Shown: positions 19,086-28,662 of the stretch, piece after piece
How the letters are laid out: each line of letters starts with the position of its first letter
Numbering within the stretch: position 1 is the stretch's first letter
Assembly (NCBI RefSeq): GCF_010671565.1
Contig: NZ_JAABOQ010000004.1
Span: 372,001 to 436,000 of the forward strand
Direction: 5' to 3'
Length of the DNA stretch: 64,000 bases
From: Spongiivirga citrea
GTDB lineage: Bacteria > Bacteroidota > Bacteroidia > Flavobacteriales > Flavobacteriaceae
Translations under genes and position numbers: made by a program
Notes under the pieces: generated by a model
Databases searched by the model: none
Told to the model about the DNA's origin: nothing
The model's input: only the letters and a program-made list of their open reading frames with translations

Positions 19086-19117
19086 ATTTGTCGCATTTTA
19101 AGCTTCAAATGTTGCAT
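19086..19117. promoter_or_regulatory. candidate HTCS operator in the divergent HTCS/lipoprotein promoter region
   Basis: ATTTGTCGCAT (19086-19096) and AAATGTTGCAT (19107-19117) are direct repeats with starts exactly 21 bp apart. The first extends to ATTTGTCGCATTTTAAG, close to ATTTGTTGCATTTAAAG at 14803-14819 before SusC. The pair is 84-115 bp upstream of the lipoprotein start and 55-86 bp upstream of the HTCS start, so it could serve both directions. Confidence 0.55.
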
Positions 19118-19200
19118 ACGCCTTTTAAAAAGGGCTACAGTCTAACAACAAAAAAAGTAAAAGGCTAAATTGTCACTTCTAAATTAAAATAAATTTGATC

Positions 19201-20094
19201 ATGCGATTAAGTATTCTTGCAATTGTATTATTATGTCTGGTTTCTTGTGACAGAGAGTCACAGTTTGATGCTATTTTACAAGAAGGTTCGGCACCTTCAG
19301 AAGTACAAGCTAATATTACGTTTAATAATGAGGAAGCTCCTTTCTCTGTTTCAGTAAATCCTACTGCAAATGGAGCTACTGCTTTCGAAGTTTTTTCAGG
19401 ACTTCCTGGTGATTCAGGAACCTTAATAGGCTTACAGCAAGAACTTATATTTCTCTATCCTGAGGCCGATGAAAATTTCTTCGTTACAATTAAGGCTATC
19501 GCTCCCAATGATAAGATTACCGAATCGCAATTTGAAGTAATACCACCAGCAGACCCTTGTGAGCAAATTGCTACTGCTCCTGCAACCTGGGACAATGGCA
19601 ATGACCCTGCATTCTTCTTTGGTTTTAATGGTGCGGAACTCCAAGTAGTTGCAAATCCAGATCCTTCCGGGGCAAACCCAGAAGCTTCCAATGTTTTAGA
19701 AATAGTCCAAGACGGTGGTGGTAATTTTGATGGTTATGGTATTCAAATGACAGCACCAATCGACTTTAGTGCTGAAGATAAAGTGGTAAGGTTAAATTTC
19801 TGGTCAAATGTGGAAGTGCCTGTTAGACTTACTGTACAACAAGATCCCAATAATGAAACCGAAAGAGAAGCGGAAGTGAATTTAATTCACACTGGAAGTG
19901 GATGGGAAGAACTTCGTTTCGACTTTTCTACAGCGACTGCTGGGTTTACAGGTAATGCAGATGGAGCTCTAGGTGTTCCTGATTTTTCACCATTTGTTCC
20001 AACAGGACAATATATTAGATTTCAAATGTTCATTAGTCCAGGAGATGATGTTGCAGGCACCTTCTATCTAGATAATTTAGGAGTGTGTCCATAA
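19201..20094 (+). CDS. putative surface glycan-binding lipoprotein
   Basis: 297 residues from the ATG at 19201; an in-frame TTG at 19195 would add two residues but lengthens the signal for no reason. The lipobox LVSC gives lipidated C16. An N-terminal PKD/fibronectin-like segment (about 35-115: VQANITFNNEEAPFSVSV, VFSGLPGDSGTLI) is followed by a C-terminal jelly-roll-like module (about 120-297: FFFGFNGAELQVVANP, NFDGYGIQMTAPIDFSA, GSGWEELRFDFS, TFYLDNLGVCP). That module resembles the carbohydrate-binding domains attached to marine laminarinases and SusE/F-like proteins. It opens the operon leading into GH3 and xylose genes and probably helps hold the polysaccharide at the cell surface. No catalytic residues are recognised; function is inferred from context. 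Confidence 0.8.
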   Translation: MRLSILAIVLLCLVSCDRESQFDAILQEGSAPSEVQANITFNNEEAPFSVSVNPTANGATAFEVFSGLPGDSGTLIGLQQELIFLYPEADENFFVTIKAIAPNDKITESQFEVIPPADPCEQIATAPATWDNGNDPAFFFGFNGAELQVVANPDPSGANPEASNVLEIVQDGGGNFDGYGIQMTAPIDFSAEDKVVRLNFWSNVEVPVRLTVQQDPNNETEREAEVNLIHTGSGWEELRFDFSTATAGFTGNADGALGVPDFSPFVPTGQYIRFQMFISPGDDVAGTFYLDNLGVCP

Positions 20095-20228
20095 TTTTCT
20101 AATTTACACTTATTTAACTCGAGGTTTATGTGAAAAGCTTTTCACCTGGGATTGTTTTGCCTAAAATTGCTCTAACAATCTTAATGATATCACGATATTC
20201 TGAATTTCTTAATTACTATAAAAAGTCA

Positions 20229-22883
20229 ATGAATTCTATTAAAACCATATTGCTAGCTTGTATTTTAGGTATTGTTTTGGGATGTTCCAATTCTAAATCC
20301 GAAAACGGAACAAAGGAAAGGGAAGATCATACTGCCCTTAATTTCGAGCAAAAAGCTAAAGACCTTGTTGCCGCTATGACCTTAGAAGAAAAGGTCTCGC
20401 AGATGAATTATGAATCGCCAGCAATTGAGCACCTTAATATCCCAGAGTACAATTGGTGGAACGAATGCCTGCATGGCGTTGGACGTGCTGGAAGAGCAAC
20501 CGTTTTCCCTCAAGCAATAGGACTAGCCGCTACATTTGATAAAAACCAAATGTCTGAAATATCTGAAATAATTTCAGATGAGGCTCGTGCAAAGCATCAC
20601 GAGTTCGCTTCTAGAGGTAAAAGAGGTATTTATCAGGGCCTTACCTATTGGACACCAAATATTAATATTTTTCGCGATCCTAGATGGGGCCGGGGTATGG
20701 AAACTTATGGTGAAGATCCATATTTAGCAGGTGAATTGGCAGTTCGTTTTATAAAGGGACTACAAGGCGACGATCCTAACTATTTAAAGTTAGTAGCAAC
20801 TGCAAAACATTTTGCGGTACATAGCGGACCAGAAGTTGATCGTCATAGCTTTAATGCAGAACCAAGTCCGCAAGATTTTCTAAATACATACAGTCCGCAT
20901 TTCGAGAAAGTAGTGAAAGAAGCAGGCGTGTACTCTATTATGTGTGCATATAATAGTTACCAAGGTGAACCCTGTTGCGGAAATAAAGATTTAAGTAGTC
21001 TTTTACGCGATAATTGGGGCTTTGATGGTTATATCGTTTCTGATTGCTGGGCAATTAAAGATTTTTATAATGAAGGAGCGCATGAAATTAGTGGAGATGC
21101 CAAAGAAGCTTCGGCTATTGCTGTAAAAGCAGGAACAGATTTAAACTGTGGTGATTCGTATCCTGCTTTAGTGGCGGCAGTACAAGATGGTTTAATTACA
21201 GAAGCTGAATTAGATGTTTCTCTTGAACGATTATTCGTTGCTCGATTAAAACTAGGTCTATTTGCACCAGAGGGCGCTGTCAAGTATGAGAATATCCCTT
21301 ATGATGTCGTTGATTCCGAAAAACATCGACTTGCATCCTTAGTAACAGCACGCAAATCGATGGTGCTGCTAAAAAATCAAAATAACACTCTACCCCTAGA
21401 TAAAAATAAGATTAAAAAGATCGCAGTAATCGGTTCCAATGCTGATGATTTAGAGGTACTACTAGGCAACTATAATGGATATCCAACTGCACCAGTTACT
21501 CCTCTAGAAGGAATCAAACAAAAACTTCCTAATGCAGAGGTTACTTACTCAATAGGAAGTAAGTTGGCTGAAGGACTGCCTGTGTTTGAGGCGATGCCGC
21601 AATCGGTATTATTTACAAATGGCTCCCTTAAAACTGAAGGTTTAAAGGCTGAATATTATGACAACATTGCTTTTGAAGGAACTCCAAAGCATACTAGAAT
21701 TGACAAAACAGTAGATTTTACTTGGAGAACCAATCCCCCATTTGAAGATATGCGTTATGATTCTTATTCAGTGCGATGGACGGGAATTCTTTCGGTAGAT
21801 AAAACAGGTAATTATGCCTTAGGAGGTGAGGCTTTTTCATCCATGAAGCTATTTTTAGATGATGAACTTCTTATGCAGCGCCAAGATGTGCATCACCCAA
21901 AAAAAATATATGAGTACGTAAAACTAGAGGCTGGGAAAAAATATAAAATCCGTTTTGAGTGTGTACAGAATAACACGGAACATGCCATCATGAGATTGCT
22001 TTGGGAATCACCCAAAGAGAATTTAGCTAAGGAGGCTATTTCTAATGCTAAAGATGCCGATGTTGTGGTTTTATGTATGGGAATAAGTCCACTTTTAGAA
22101 GGAGAAGAAATGAAGGTGAAAGTAGACGGATTCTCTGGTGGTGACCGCGTACACACCAAGCTCCCGAAAACGCAAACCGATTTAATTAAAAAAATAATTG
22201 CCTTGGGTAAGCCAACTGTATTAGTATTATTAAATGGTAGTGCACTCTCAATTAATTGGGAAAATGATAATGTTCCAGCAATTATAGAGGCATGGTATCC
22301 TGGACAAGCTGGTGGTACCGCTATAGCTGATGTCATTTTTGGAGATTACAACCCAGCTGGAAGATTACCAGTTACCTTTTATAAAGATATTAATGATATT
22401 CCTGCATTTAGTGATTATGATATGAAAGGAAAAACATATCGATATTTCAAAGGAGACCCATTGTATGAATTTGGTTATGGACTCAGCTACACTTCATTTA
22501 AGTATAGTAATTTACAAGTTCAAGAGGTGATTGAAGCAGGAAATGATGTAAGAGTAACAGTAGATGTTGAAAATGTTGGCGGTCTAGATGGAGAAGAAGT
22601 AATACAAATTTATGTTCAAAATCCGAATGCAGATGCCTATAATCCCCATAAAACTTTATCGGGATTTGATAGAGTATCATTTAAATCGGGAGAAAAGAAA
22701 ACACTCTCATTTAACATCGATAAAGATCAACTAAGTATTGTAAATAACAAGGGTGAAAAAGTTGTACAACCAGGAACATATCAGCTTTCTGTAGGTGGAT
22801 CACAGCCATCAGAAAACCGTATTAAAAATGGAACTGTCATAACTAAAGAAATAACTATTTCGGGAAGTCCAGTTAAGATATAA
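20229..22883 (+). CDS. GH3 beta-xylosidase (or beta-glucosidase) with PA14 insert, lipoprotein
   Basis: 884 residues from the ATG at 20229, chosen because it begins a clean lipoprotein signal with C19 (IVLGC); the longer GTG frame from 20130 hides it. The N-terminal GH3 barrel has WWNECLHGVGRAG and TVFPQAIGLAATFD, typical of the xylosidase branch, and nucleophile D272 in YIVSDCW. The C-terminal GH3 domain contains a PA14 insert (about residues 475-590: GLKAEYYDN, DFTWRTNPPF, VRWTG), which shapes substrate access. A likely acid/base Glu lies in LLEGEEM. A fibronectin III-like domain ends the protein (GYGLSYTSFKYS, VENVGGLDGEEVIQIY). It should trim xylo-oligosaccharides to xylose ahead of XylBAT, which follows 80 nt later. 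Confidence 0.92.
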   Translation: MNSIKTILLACILGIVLGCSNSKSENGTKEREDHTALNFEQKAKDLVAAMTLEEKVSQMNYESPAIEHLNIPEYNWWNECLHGVGRAGRATVFPQAIGLAATFDKNQMSEISEIISDEARAKHHEFASRGKRGIYQGLTYWTPNINIFRDPRWGRGMETYGEDPYLAGELAVRFIKGLQGDDPNYLKLVATAKHFAVHSGPEVDRHSFNAEPSPQDFLNTYSPHFEKVVKEAGVYSIMCAYNSYQGEPCCGNKDLSSLLRDNWGFDGYIVSDCWAIKDFYNEGAHEISGDAKEASAIAVKAGTDLNCGDSYPALVAAVQDGLITEAELDVSLERLFVARLKLGLFAPEGAVKYENIPYDVVDSEKHRLASLVTARKSMVLLKNQNNTLPLDKNKIKKIAVIGSNADDLEVLLGNYNGYPTAPVTPLEGIKQKLPNAEVTYSIGSKLAEGLPVFEAMPQSVLFTNGSLKTEGLKAEYYDNIAFEGTPKHTRIDKTVDFTWRTNPPFEDMRYDSYSVRWTGILSVDKTGNYALGGEAFSSMKLFLDDELLMQRQDVHHPKKIYEYVKLEAGKKYKIRFECVQNNTEHAIMRLLWESPKENLAKEAISNAKDADVVVLCMGISPLLEGEEMKVKVDGFSGGDRVHTKLPKTQTDLIKKIIALGKPTVLVLLNGSALSINWENDNVPAIIEAWYPGQAGGTAIADVIFGDYNPAGRLPVTFYKDINDIPAFSDYDMKGKTYRYFKGDPLYEFGYGLSYTSFKYSNLQVQEVIEAGNDVRVTVDVENVGGLDGEEVIQIYVQNPNADAYNPHKTLSGFDRVSFKSGEKKTLSFNIDKDQLSIVNNKGEKVVQPGTYQLSVGGSQPSENRIKNGTVITKEITISGSPVKI

Positions 22884-22963
22884 TTAAATCACTTATTTCA
22901 ATACCGCTCTTTTTATTACATTTAAAAAGACAAGTTATTTTACAAAAATACAACTGACCAAGT

Positions 22964-24448
22964 ATGTTTTACATAGGTTTTGATATTGGTAGCTCTTCCA
23001 TAAAAGCTTCTTTGGTTGATGCAAAAACTGCTAAGGCCATCTCTACCATTCAAGAACCCTCAGAAGAGATGCAAATTATAAGCAAGCAAATGCATTGGGC
23101 TGAGCAAGATCCAAACTTATGGTGGCAATATGTTTGTAAAGCATCGAAACGTCTTCTAAAGGAAAATAAACTCACATCAAAACAAATAAAAGGCATTGGC
23201 ATCGCATATCAAATGCATGGTCTAGTAACCGTTGATGATAAAGGTGAAGCAATTCGAAATTCGATAATATGGTGTGATAGCAGAGCTGTCACTATTGGCG
23301 AAGCAGCTTTTGAACAAATTGGAGAAACAAATTGCATGCAACATCTGTTAAATTCTCCAGCTAATTTTACTGCCTCAAAATTAGCTTGGGTGAAGGAGAA
23401 TGAACCGGAACATTATGCTAAAATTCACAAGTTCATGCTTCCTGGTGACTTTATTGCCTATAAATTTTCAGGTGACATAAATACTACTATATCAGGTCTT
23501 TCTGAAGGAATTCTTTGGGATTTTAAAAATGAAGAACCTGCTAAATTAGTTTTGGATCATTATGGAATTGAAAGTGCTTTAGTGCCGGAAATTGTTGACA
23601 CATTTAGTATTCAATCGAGGGTCTCTGAAAAAGGAGCGAGCGAAAGCGGTTTACAAAAAGGAACTCCGATTTTATATAGAGCCGGTGATCAACCGAATAA
23701 TGCATTATCACTTAACGTTCTAAATCCTGGTGAGGTAGCTGCAACGGGGGGTACATCAGGTGTGCTCTATGCAATTACTGATAATCTCACTAGTACGGAG
23801 GGAATAAAACTCAATAATTTCGCTCATGTAAACCATACCACTACAACACCAAGAATCGGTAAATTATTATGTATTAATGGTGCTGGAATCCAGTACAGAT
23901 GGTTAAAAGATATTTTAAATCTTTCCGAAAACTCATATGAGGGGATGAATTCGCATGCTTCTGAAGTGCCTATTGGTGCTGATGATCTTCAGATAATTCC
24001 TTTTGGCAATGGTGCTGAACGAATGTTCGACAGCAAGACCATTGGAACCCATATAAGCAATATCAACCTAAACAAGCACAACCAATCACATATTTTGAGA
24101 GCAGCACTTGAAGGAATTGCTTTCGCGTTTGTATATGGCATGGAAATTTTAAAAAACGATAATACTACAATCAATTTAATACGAACAGCTAACGATAATT
24201 TGTTTCGATCAGCAATTTTTTCTAATACAGTAGCTACCTTAATTGGTCAGGAAATTGAATTGTACAACACTACTGGTGCCGTAGGTGCAGCGCGTGCGGC
24301 CGGAAGGGCAGACAAAGCTTTTGCTGATTTCGGAACCGTGGTTGCAAATAATGATTATCTAAAAAGTTTTGAACCTAATAAAGAACGGACGGCCTATACC
24401 GAAGCTTACGAGCGTTGGAAAACAACATTACACAATATTCTAAATTAA
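22964..24448 (+). CDS. xylB: xylulokinase
   Basis: 494 residues, normal for the FGGY family. The N-terminal phosphate-binding motif DIGSSSIKASLVD, the substrate region YQMHGLV, IIWCDSRA and PGDFIAYKFSGD, and the ATP-site block GEVAATGGTSGVLYA are all present. It phosphorylates D-xylulose to xylulose 5-phosphate in the cytoplasm, after xylose isomerase encoded 12 nt downstream. The xylB-xylA-transporter order and tight spacing indicate one operon, probably continuing from the GH3 gene. Confidence 0.95.
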   Translation: MFYIGFDIGSSSIKASLVDAKTAKAISTIQEPSEEMQIISKQMHWAEQDPNLWWQYVCKASKRLLKENKLTSKQIKGIGIAYQMHGLVTVDDKGEAIRNSIIWCDSRAVTIGEAAFEQIGETNCMQHLLNSPANFTASKLAWVKENEPEHYAKIHKFMLPGDFIAYKFSGDINTTISGLSEGILWDFKNEEPAKLVLDHYGIESALVPEIVDTFSIQSRVSEKGASESGLQKGTPILYRAGDQPNNALSLNVLNPGEVAATGGTSGVLYAITDNLTSTEGIKLNNFAHVNHTTTTPRIGKLLCINGAGIQYRWLKDILNLSENSYEGMNSHASEVPIGADDLQIIPFGNGAERMFDSKTIGTHISNINLNKHNQSHILRAALEGIAFAFVYGMEILKNDNTTINLIRTANDNLFRSAIFSNTVATLIGQEIELYNTTGAVGAARAAGRADKAFADFGTVVANNDYLKSFEPNKERTAYTEAYERWKTTLHNILN

Positions 24449-24460
24449 GACATCAAGAAA

Positions 24461-25771
24461 ATGACTACGTATTTCAAATCTATCAATACTATTCAATTCG
24501 AGGGAAAGGACTCTGATAATCCTTTGGCATTTAAATATTATAATCCTGCACAAGTAGTGGCAGGCAAAACTATGCGAGAGCATTTTAAATTTGCCGTGGC
24601 CTATTGGCACTCATTTTGTGGTACTGGTGCTGACCCTTTCGGGCCAGGTACTTTACTACATCAGTGGGATACTTCAGGAGATGCTGTTGAAGCTGCTAAG
24701 CAAAAAGCCGATGCCGCTTTTGAGTTCATTTCAAAATTGGGCTTTGACTACTACTGTTTTCATGATTATGATTTGATTAGAGAAGGTTCCTCGTTTACCG
24801 AATCGGAGAAGGGCTTACAAACTATTGTCGCTTACTTAAAACAGAAACAGCAAGAAACTGGCATTAAACTATTGTGGGGTACCTCCAATTGTTTTTCCAA
24901 TCCACGGTATATGAATGGGGCAGCTACAAATCCTGAATTTAATGTGTTAGCCAGAGCTGCAGGTCAAGTAAAGTTAGCGTTAGATGCTACTATTGAATTA
25001 GCTGGAGAAAACTATGTTTTTTGGGGTGGCCGCGAGGGTTATATGAGCCTACTGAATACCGATATGAAACGCGAACAGGAACATATGGCTATGTTCCTAA
25101 CCAAGGCCAGAGATTATGCCAGAGCTCAAGGTTTTACGGGAACGTTTTTCATAGAACCCAAACCTATGGAGCCAATGAAACATCAATATGACTTTGATAC
25201 TGCAACCTCCATTGCTTTTTTAAAACAATACGGTTTAGACAAAGATTTCAAAATCAATATTGAGGTGAATCATGCTACATTAGCACAACATACATTTCAA
25301 CACGAACTACAAGTGGCTTCAGATGCAGGAATGTTAGGTAGTATAGATGCTAATAGAGGTGACTATCAAAATGGATGGGATACAGATCAGTTTCCAAATA
25401 ATATTTATGAAGTTACTGAAGCGATGTTGGTATTTTTAGATGCAGGTGGTTTGCAAGGTGGTGGGATCAATTTTGATGCAAAAATTAGAAGAAACTCTAC
25501 TGATTTAGAAGATATATTTTTAGCTCATATTGGTGGTGCAGATGTATTTGCTCGCGCACTACTAACTGCAGACAAAATTGTAAGCAACTCTAACTACAAA
25601 AAATTAAGGCAGCAACGATATTCCTCATTTGATTCTGGCTCAGGTAAGTCATTTGAAAAAGGGGCGCTTGACTTCAATCAATTATATGATATAGCCAAAG
25701 AAAATGGTGAGTTACCTCTAGTAAGTGGTAAGCAAGAGTTGTTTGAGAATATTATCAATCAATACATATAG
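24461..25771 (+). CDS. xylA: xylose isomerase
   Basis: 436 residues, the length of class II xylose isomerases. Family blocks are plain: [17 protein letters not shown], the active-site YYCFHDYDL (catalytic His), [35 protein letters not shown] and [15 protein letters not shown] with metal ligands Glu and His, and GSIDANRGD. It interconverts D-xylose and D-xylulose using two divalent metal ions. It lies 12 nt after xylB and 5 nt before the symporter gene. Confidence 0.97.
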   Translation: MTTYFKSINTIQFEGKDSDNPLAFKYYNPAQVVAGKTMREHFKFAVAYWHSFCGTGADPFGPGTLLHQWDTSGDAVEAAKQKADAAFEFISKLGFDYYCFHDYDLIREGSSFTESEKGLQTIVAYLKQKQQETGIKLLWGTSNCFSNPRYMNGAATNPEFNVLARAAGQVKLALDATIELAGENYVFWGGREGYMSLLNTDMKREQEHMAMFLTKARDYARAQGFTGTFFIEPKPMEPMKHQYDFDTATSIAFLKQYGLDKDFKINIEVNHATLAQHTFQHELQVASDAGMLGSIDANRGDYQNGWDTDQFPNNIYEVTEAMLVFLDAGGLQGGGINFDAKIRRNSTDLEDIFLAHIGGADVFARALLTADKIVSNSNYKKLRQQRYSSFDSGSGKSFEKGALDFNQLYDIAKENGELPLVSGKQELFENIINQYI

Positions 25772-25776
25772 AGAGT

Positions 25777-27444
25777 ATGGAGTCCGTTTTAGAATTTGGT
25801 GATTGGATTGTTTTAGGTATATATTTCTTGGCCCTGGTAGGCGTAGCCGTATGGGTTATTCTACAAAAAAATAAGAATACAGAGGACTACTTTCTTGCAG
25901 GACGAAATGTTGGTTGGTTCGTAATTGGAGCTTCAATTTTCGCCTCAAACATTGGATCAGAACACGTAGTTGGACTTGCTGGTACAGGTTTTGAATCAGG
26001 AACTCCCATGGCACATTACGAACTACATGCGTGGATTGTTTTACTCTTGGGGTGGTTATTTCTTCCGTTTTATATTCGAAGTGGAGCCTTTACCATGCCC
26101 GAATTCCTTGAAAAACGTTTTGACAGCCGATCAAGGTGGTTTTTATCAGTTTTCTCCTTGGTAGGATATGTAATCACCAAAGTATCAGTAACCATCTATG
26201 CAGGCGGTATCGTAGTTTCAGAACTTTTGGGCGTTTCATTTTGGGGTGGCGCTATTGGTATCGTTATTTTCACTGGTATTTATACCATTGTAGGCGGAAT
26301 GAAAGCAGTTATTTATACAGAAACCTTGCAAACAGTTATACTAATTGCTGGGTCGCTAATTATCACATATTTAGGATTGCAGGAAGTTGGCGGATGGAAT
26401 GTGATGGTCGATACTGTGAAAGAGGTGAGTCCACAACATTTTAATATGTGGCGCCCGATGACCGATCCTGATTTCCCTTGGACCGGTTTGCTTATTGGTG
26501 GAACTATTGTAGGAATTTGGTATTGGTGTACCGATCAATATATTGTACAGCGCACACTAGCTGCTAACAATATCAAAATAGGACGTCGGGGAGCTATTTT
26601 TGGAGCTTACCTTAAACTATTACCTATTTTCATTTTTCTTATTCCTGGAATTATTGCTTTCGCCTTAACCATTAAAAACCCAGAATTATTTGGTGTTGAT
26701 AAAGCAGATCGGGCGTTCCCTATGTTGGTAAAAACATTGTTGCCCGTTGGTTTAAAAGGATTAGTTGCAGGAGGATTAATTGCTGCACTAATGAGCTCGT
26801 TGGCTTCTGTTTTTAATTCATGCTCTACCATTTTCACTATAGACATTTATAAAAAACTAAAACCGCAAAAAGATGAAAAACAGCTTTTGCGAACAGGTAA
26901 AATAGCTACCGCATTTATTGTCGTTTTAGGAATTTTTTGGATTCCGGTCATGGAAAAAATTGGTGGTGGTGTAATGTATCAATACCTTCAAAACGTACAA
27001 TCCTATATAGCCCCTCCGGTTACAACGGTATTCCTTCTAGGTATTATTTGGAAACGGGTCAATTCTAAAGCCGCAATTACCACCTTATTAGCAGGTTTAG
27101 TCTTGCTAGTAGCAAGATTGAGTAGTGAAATTGCGTATCAACCAGAAATATCACATTTTAAAGAAACAGGCGACCAAATAGCATCAGGTTTCGCCTATAC
27201 TTTTGCTACCATCAACTTCGCGCATATGGCGATTTTTATGTTTATATTTTCAGTTGCTTTGTGTATTGGTGTATCATTAGCTACCAATCCACCAAATTAT
27301 CAAGCAATTAAAGGACTTTCTTTTGGTACTTTAAGTGTTGAGGACAAAGCATTAGCAAAGAAAAGTTACGATACTATTGACGTAGTTCTTTCAGTTTTAC
27401 TTGTGGTTATTGTTATTGGCATACTCACTTATTTTACGGGCTAG
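25777..27444 (+). CDS. sodium:solute symporter, probable xylose transporter
   Basis: 555 residues with about 14 hydrophobic segments in the SSS (solute:sodium symporter) pattern, close to SGLT-type sugar carriers. Recognisable blocks include the early NTEDYFLAGRNVGWF, ASIFASNIGSEHVVGLAG (Na+/sugar site in TM1-2), GTIVGIWYWCTDQYIVQR and GGLIAALMSSLASVFNS. It starts 5 nt after xylA, so it should bring xylose (or a xyloside) across the inner membrane for XylA/XylB. The specific sugar is inferred from the operon. Confidence 0.9.
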   Translation: MESVLEFGDWIVLGIYFLALVGVAVWVILQKNKNTEDYFLAGRNVGWFVIGASIFASNIGSEHVVGLAGTGFESGTPMAHYELHAWIVLLLGWLFLPFYIRSGAFTMPEFLEKRFDSRSRWFLSVFSLVGYVITKVSVTIYAGGIVVSELLGVSFWGGAIGIVIFTGIYTIVGGMKAVIYTETLQTVILIAGSLIITYLGLQEVGGWNVMVDTVKEVSPQHFNMWRPMTDPDFPWTGLLIGGTIVGIWYWCTDQYIVQRTLAANNIKIGRRGAIFGAYLKLLPIFIFLIPGIIAFALTIKNPELFGVDKADRAFPMLVKTLLPVGLKGLVAGGLIAALMSSLASVFNSCSTIFTIDIYKKLKPQKDEKQLLRTGKIATAFIVVLGIFWIPVMEKIGGGVMYQYLQNVQSYIAPPVTTVFLLGIIWKRVNSKAAITTLLAGLVLLVARLSSEIAYQPEISHFKETGDQIASGFAYTFATINFAHMAIFMFIFSVALCIGVSLATNPPNYQAIKGLSFGTLSVEDKALAKKSYDTIDVVLSVLLVVIVIGILTYFTG

Positions 27445-27717
27445 CAATTATTTAATTAGGTTTTTCTAAAGAAATCATCCAATCATTATTTAAGCGATAT
27501 ACAAAACTTTGAAGTTTTCAGCACTCATTCTAAAAAGTGTTTAACATTAAACCGAATCACGGTCATGCAGTTTTTATTTTTTCTTTTAAATGTAAATGTT
27601 GCTTAGTAAGTTTGATAGATTATTTGTGCATGTAAGAATCTAAAATATATGCATGACATGTCTTTTTAGGTGTTATCTTTATGGTTAGGCAACAAGATAA
27701 AAAGCCAACTCAACGCA

Positions 27718-28155
27718 ATGAACTATCGTAAATTTATAGCAATTATCTTCTTGATAGTAGCACTTATTTTTGGTGCTGTGTTTTATCTTAACATTGGTGT
27801 TCCAGAAAGTATCGAGGGTTATTTCAAAAAATCTTATTATGGTCAATTTGGTCCTCTCTCAATATGTGTCGAGCTTTTAGTTGCCGGTTATTATCTGTTT
27901 AAAGCTAACAAGAAAGCTAACTTTACGCTTGCCCTTTTCGGCTTTACTGTCATTTTAGATATTCTTTTCAATCTCACTGGAATACTTACAAGTGGTGTCC
28001 CAGTTTATGCAATGGTAGTTTTCTTTTGTTTCGCTGTGGTTTCTTTTTGGATTGCATTCTCAAATAGCTTCAATCTTGGAAAAATAAGTTTTAAAGGAAC
28101 TATAGCGGCTTTTGTTTTGGGAAATGCAGTGGAGTTTTTTTTCAACTACTTATAA
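27718..28155 (+). CDS. small integral membrane protein, unknown
   Basis: 145 residues from the ATG at 27718; the frame opens earlier at a GTG (27670) but the extension is polar and adds no signal. Four hydrophobic segments are visible (about 5-25, 38-55, 65-85, 90-140), with basic residues between the second and third (FKANKKANF). I do not recognise a family. It follows a 273-bp gap after the xylose operon and converges on the minus-strand genes at 28.2 kb, so it is probably a separate unit. Confidence 0.65.
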   Translation: MNYRKFIAIIFLIVALIFGAVFYLNIGVPESIEGYFKKSYYGQFGPLSICVELLVAGYYLFKANKKANFTLALFGFTVILDILFNLTGILTSGVPVYAMVVFFCFAVVSFWIAFSNSFNLGKISFKGTIAAFVLGNAVEFFFNYL

Positions 28156-28228
28156 CAAAAGAAAATCGAGGATTGTCATTGCAACAACTCCCCGATTCCT
28201 GATTAGTTAGATTCTATTTATTACCATT

Positions 28229-28651
28229 CTATAGATTTGGAGGTTTGGTCATTTTCTTCCAATCTACAGTCCTTTTAAAATGCCAGTACAAGACAACTAC
28301 ACTAACATACTCCAATGCGATCAACCAAAAACCTAAGTCAGTAAAAAAACTTATATAATCGCTTCCCGATGGTATGATTAAAAATGGAACTGTAATTAAA
28401 GCATCAAGCATCATGGCCACTAAAAACATCGCAACTCCTAGAATAAAACCATTGGTTTTATGTCCTTTCTGGTAGTATAAATAAGCACCTATACAAGCGC
28501 TAGGTATTATAGCTACTGATAGAACCCAATTTGCTTGTAAATCCGGATCCGATAGTATCGGAACAAAATAAGAAGCAACAAATGCCATAACAGCCAGTAC
28601 CCATGCAATACTTCCTGAAATTACTACACCTTTAATATTGATTTCTTTCAT
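28229..28651 (-). CDS. four-helix membrane protein, DUF5367-like
   Basis: 140 residues from the ATG at 28651 (MKEINIKGVV); the upstream in-frame extension overlaps the end of the NmrA-like gene and is unlikely. Four membrane helices are visible at about 8-30, 40-58, 68-92 and 102-125, ending in a basic tail. The shape and length resemble small DUF5367-type membrane proteins, tentatively. It is the last gene of the run AraC - CxxCH protein - DUF1772 - NmrA - this gene, 11 nt after the NmrA stop. Confidence 0.7.
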   Translation of the reverse strand: MKEINIKGVVISGSIAWVLAVMAFVASYFVPILSDPDLQANWVLSVAIIPSACIGAYLYYQKGHKTNGFILGVAMFLVAMMLDALITVPFLIIPSGSDYISFFTDLGFWLIALEYVSVVVLYWHFKRTVDWKKMTKPPNL

Positions 28652-28662
28652 GATTGTATCCT

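Noticed and set aside
19190-19197. TAAATTTG, a perfect match to the Bacteroidota -7 promoter box TAnnTTTG
   Set aside because: It is only 3 nt before the start codon of the lipoprotein gene, so transcription would begin at or inside the gene; probably chance in AT-rich DNA.
20130-20228. 33-codon N-terminal extension of the GH3 gene from a GTG
   Set aside because: The ATG at 20229 starts a proper lipoprotein signal; the extension would bury it.
27607-27614. TAAGTTTG, a -7-like box about 100 bp before the small membrane protein gene
   Set aside because: No TTG/TTTG element is found 17-23 nt upstream, so it is too weak to call a promoter.
28156-28228. Imperfect inverted repeat (AATCGAGGA / TCCCCGATT) between convergent genes
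   Set aside because: One internal mismatch and no T-tract; not strong enough to call a terminator.
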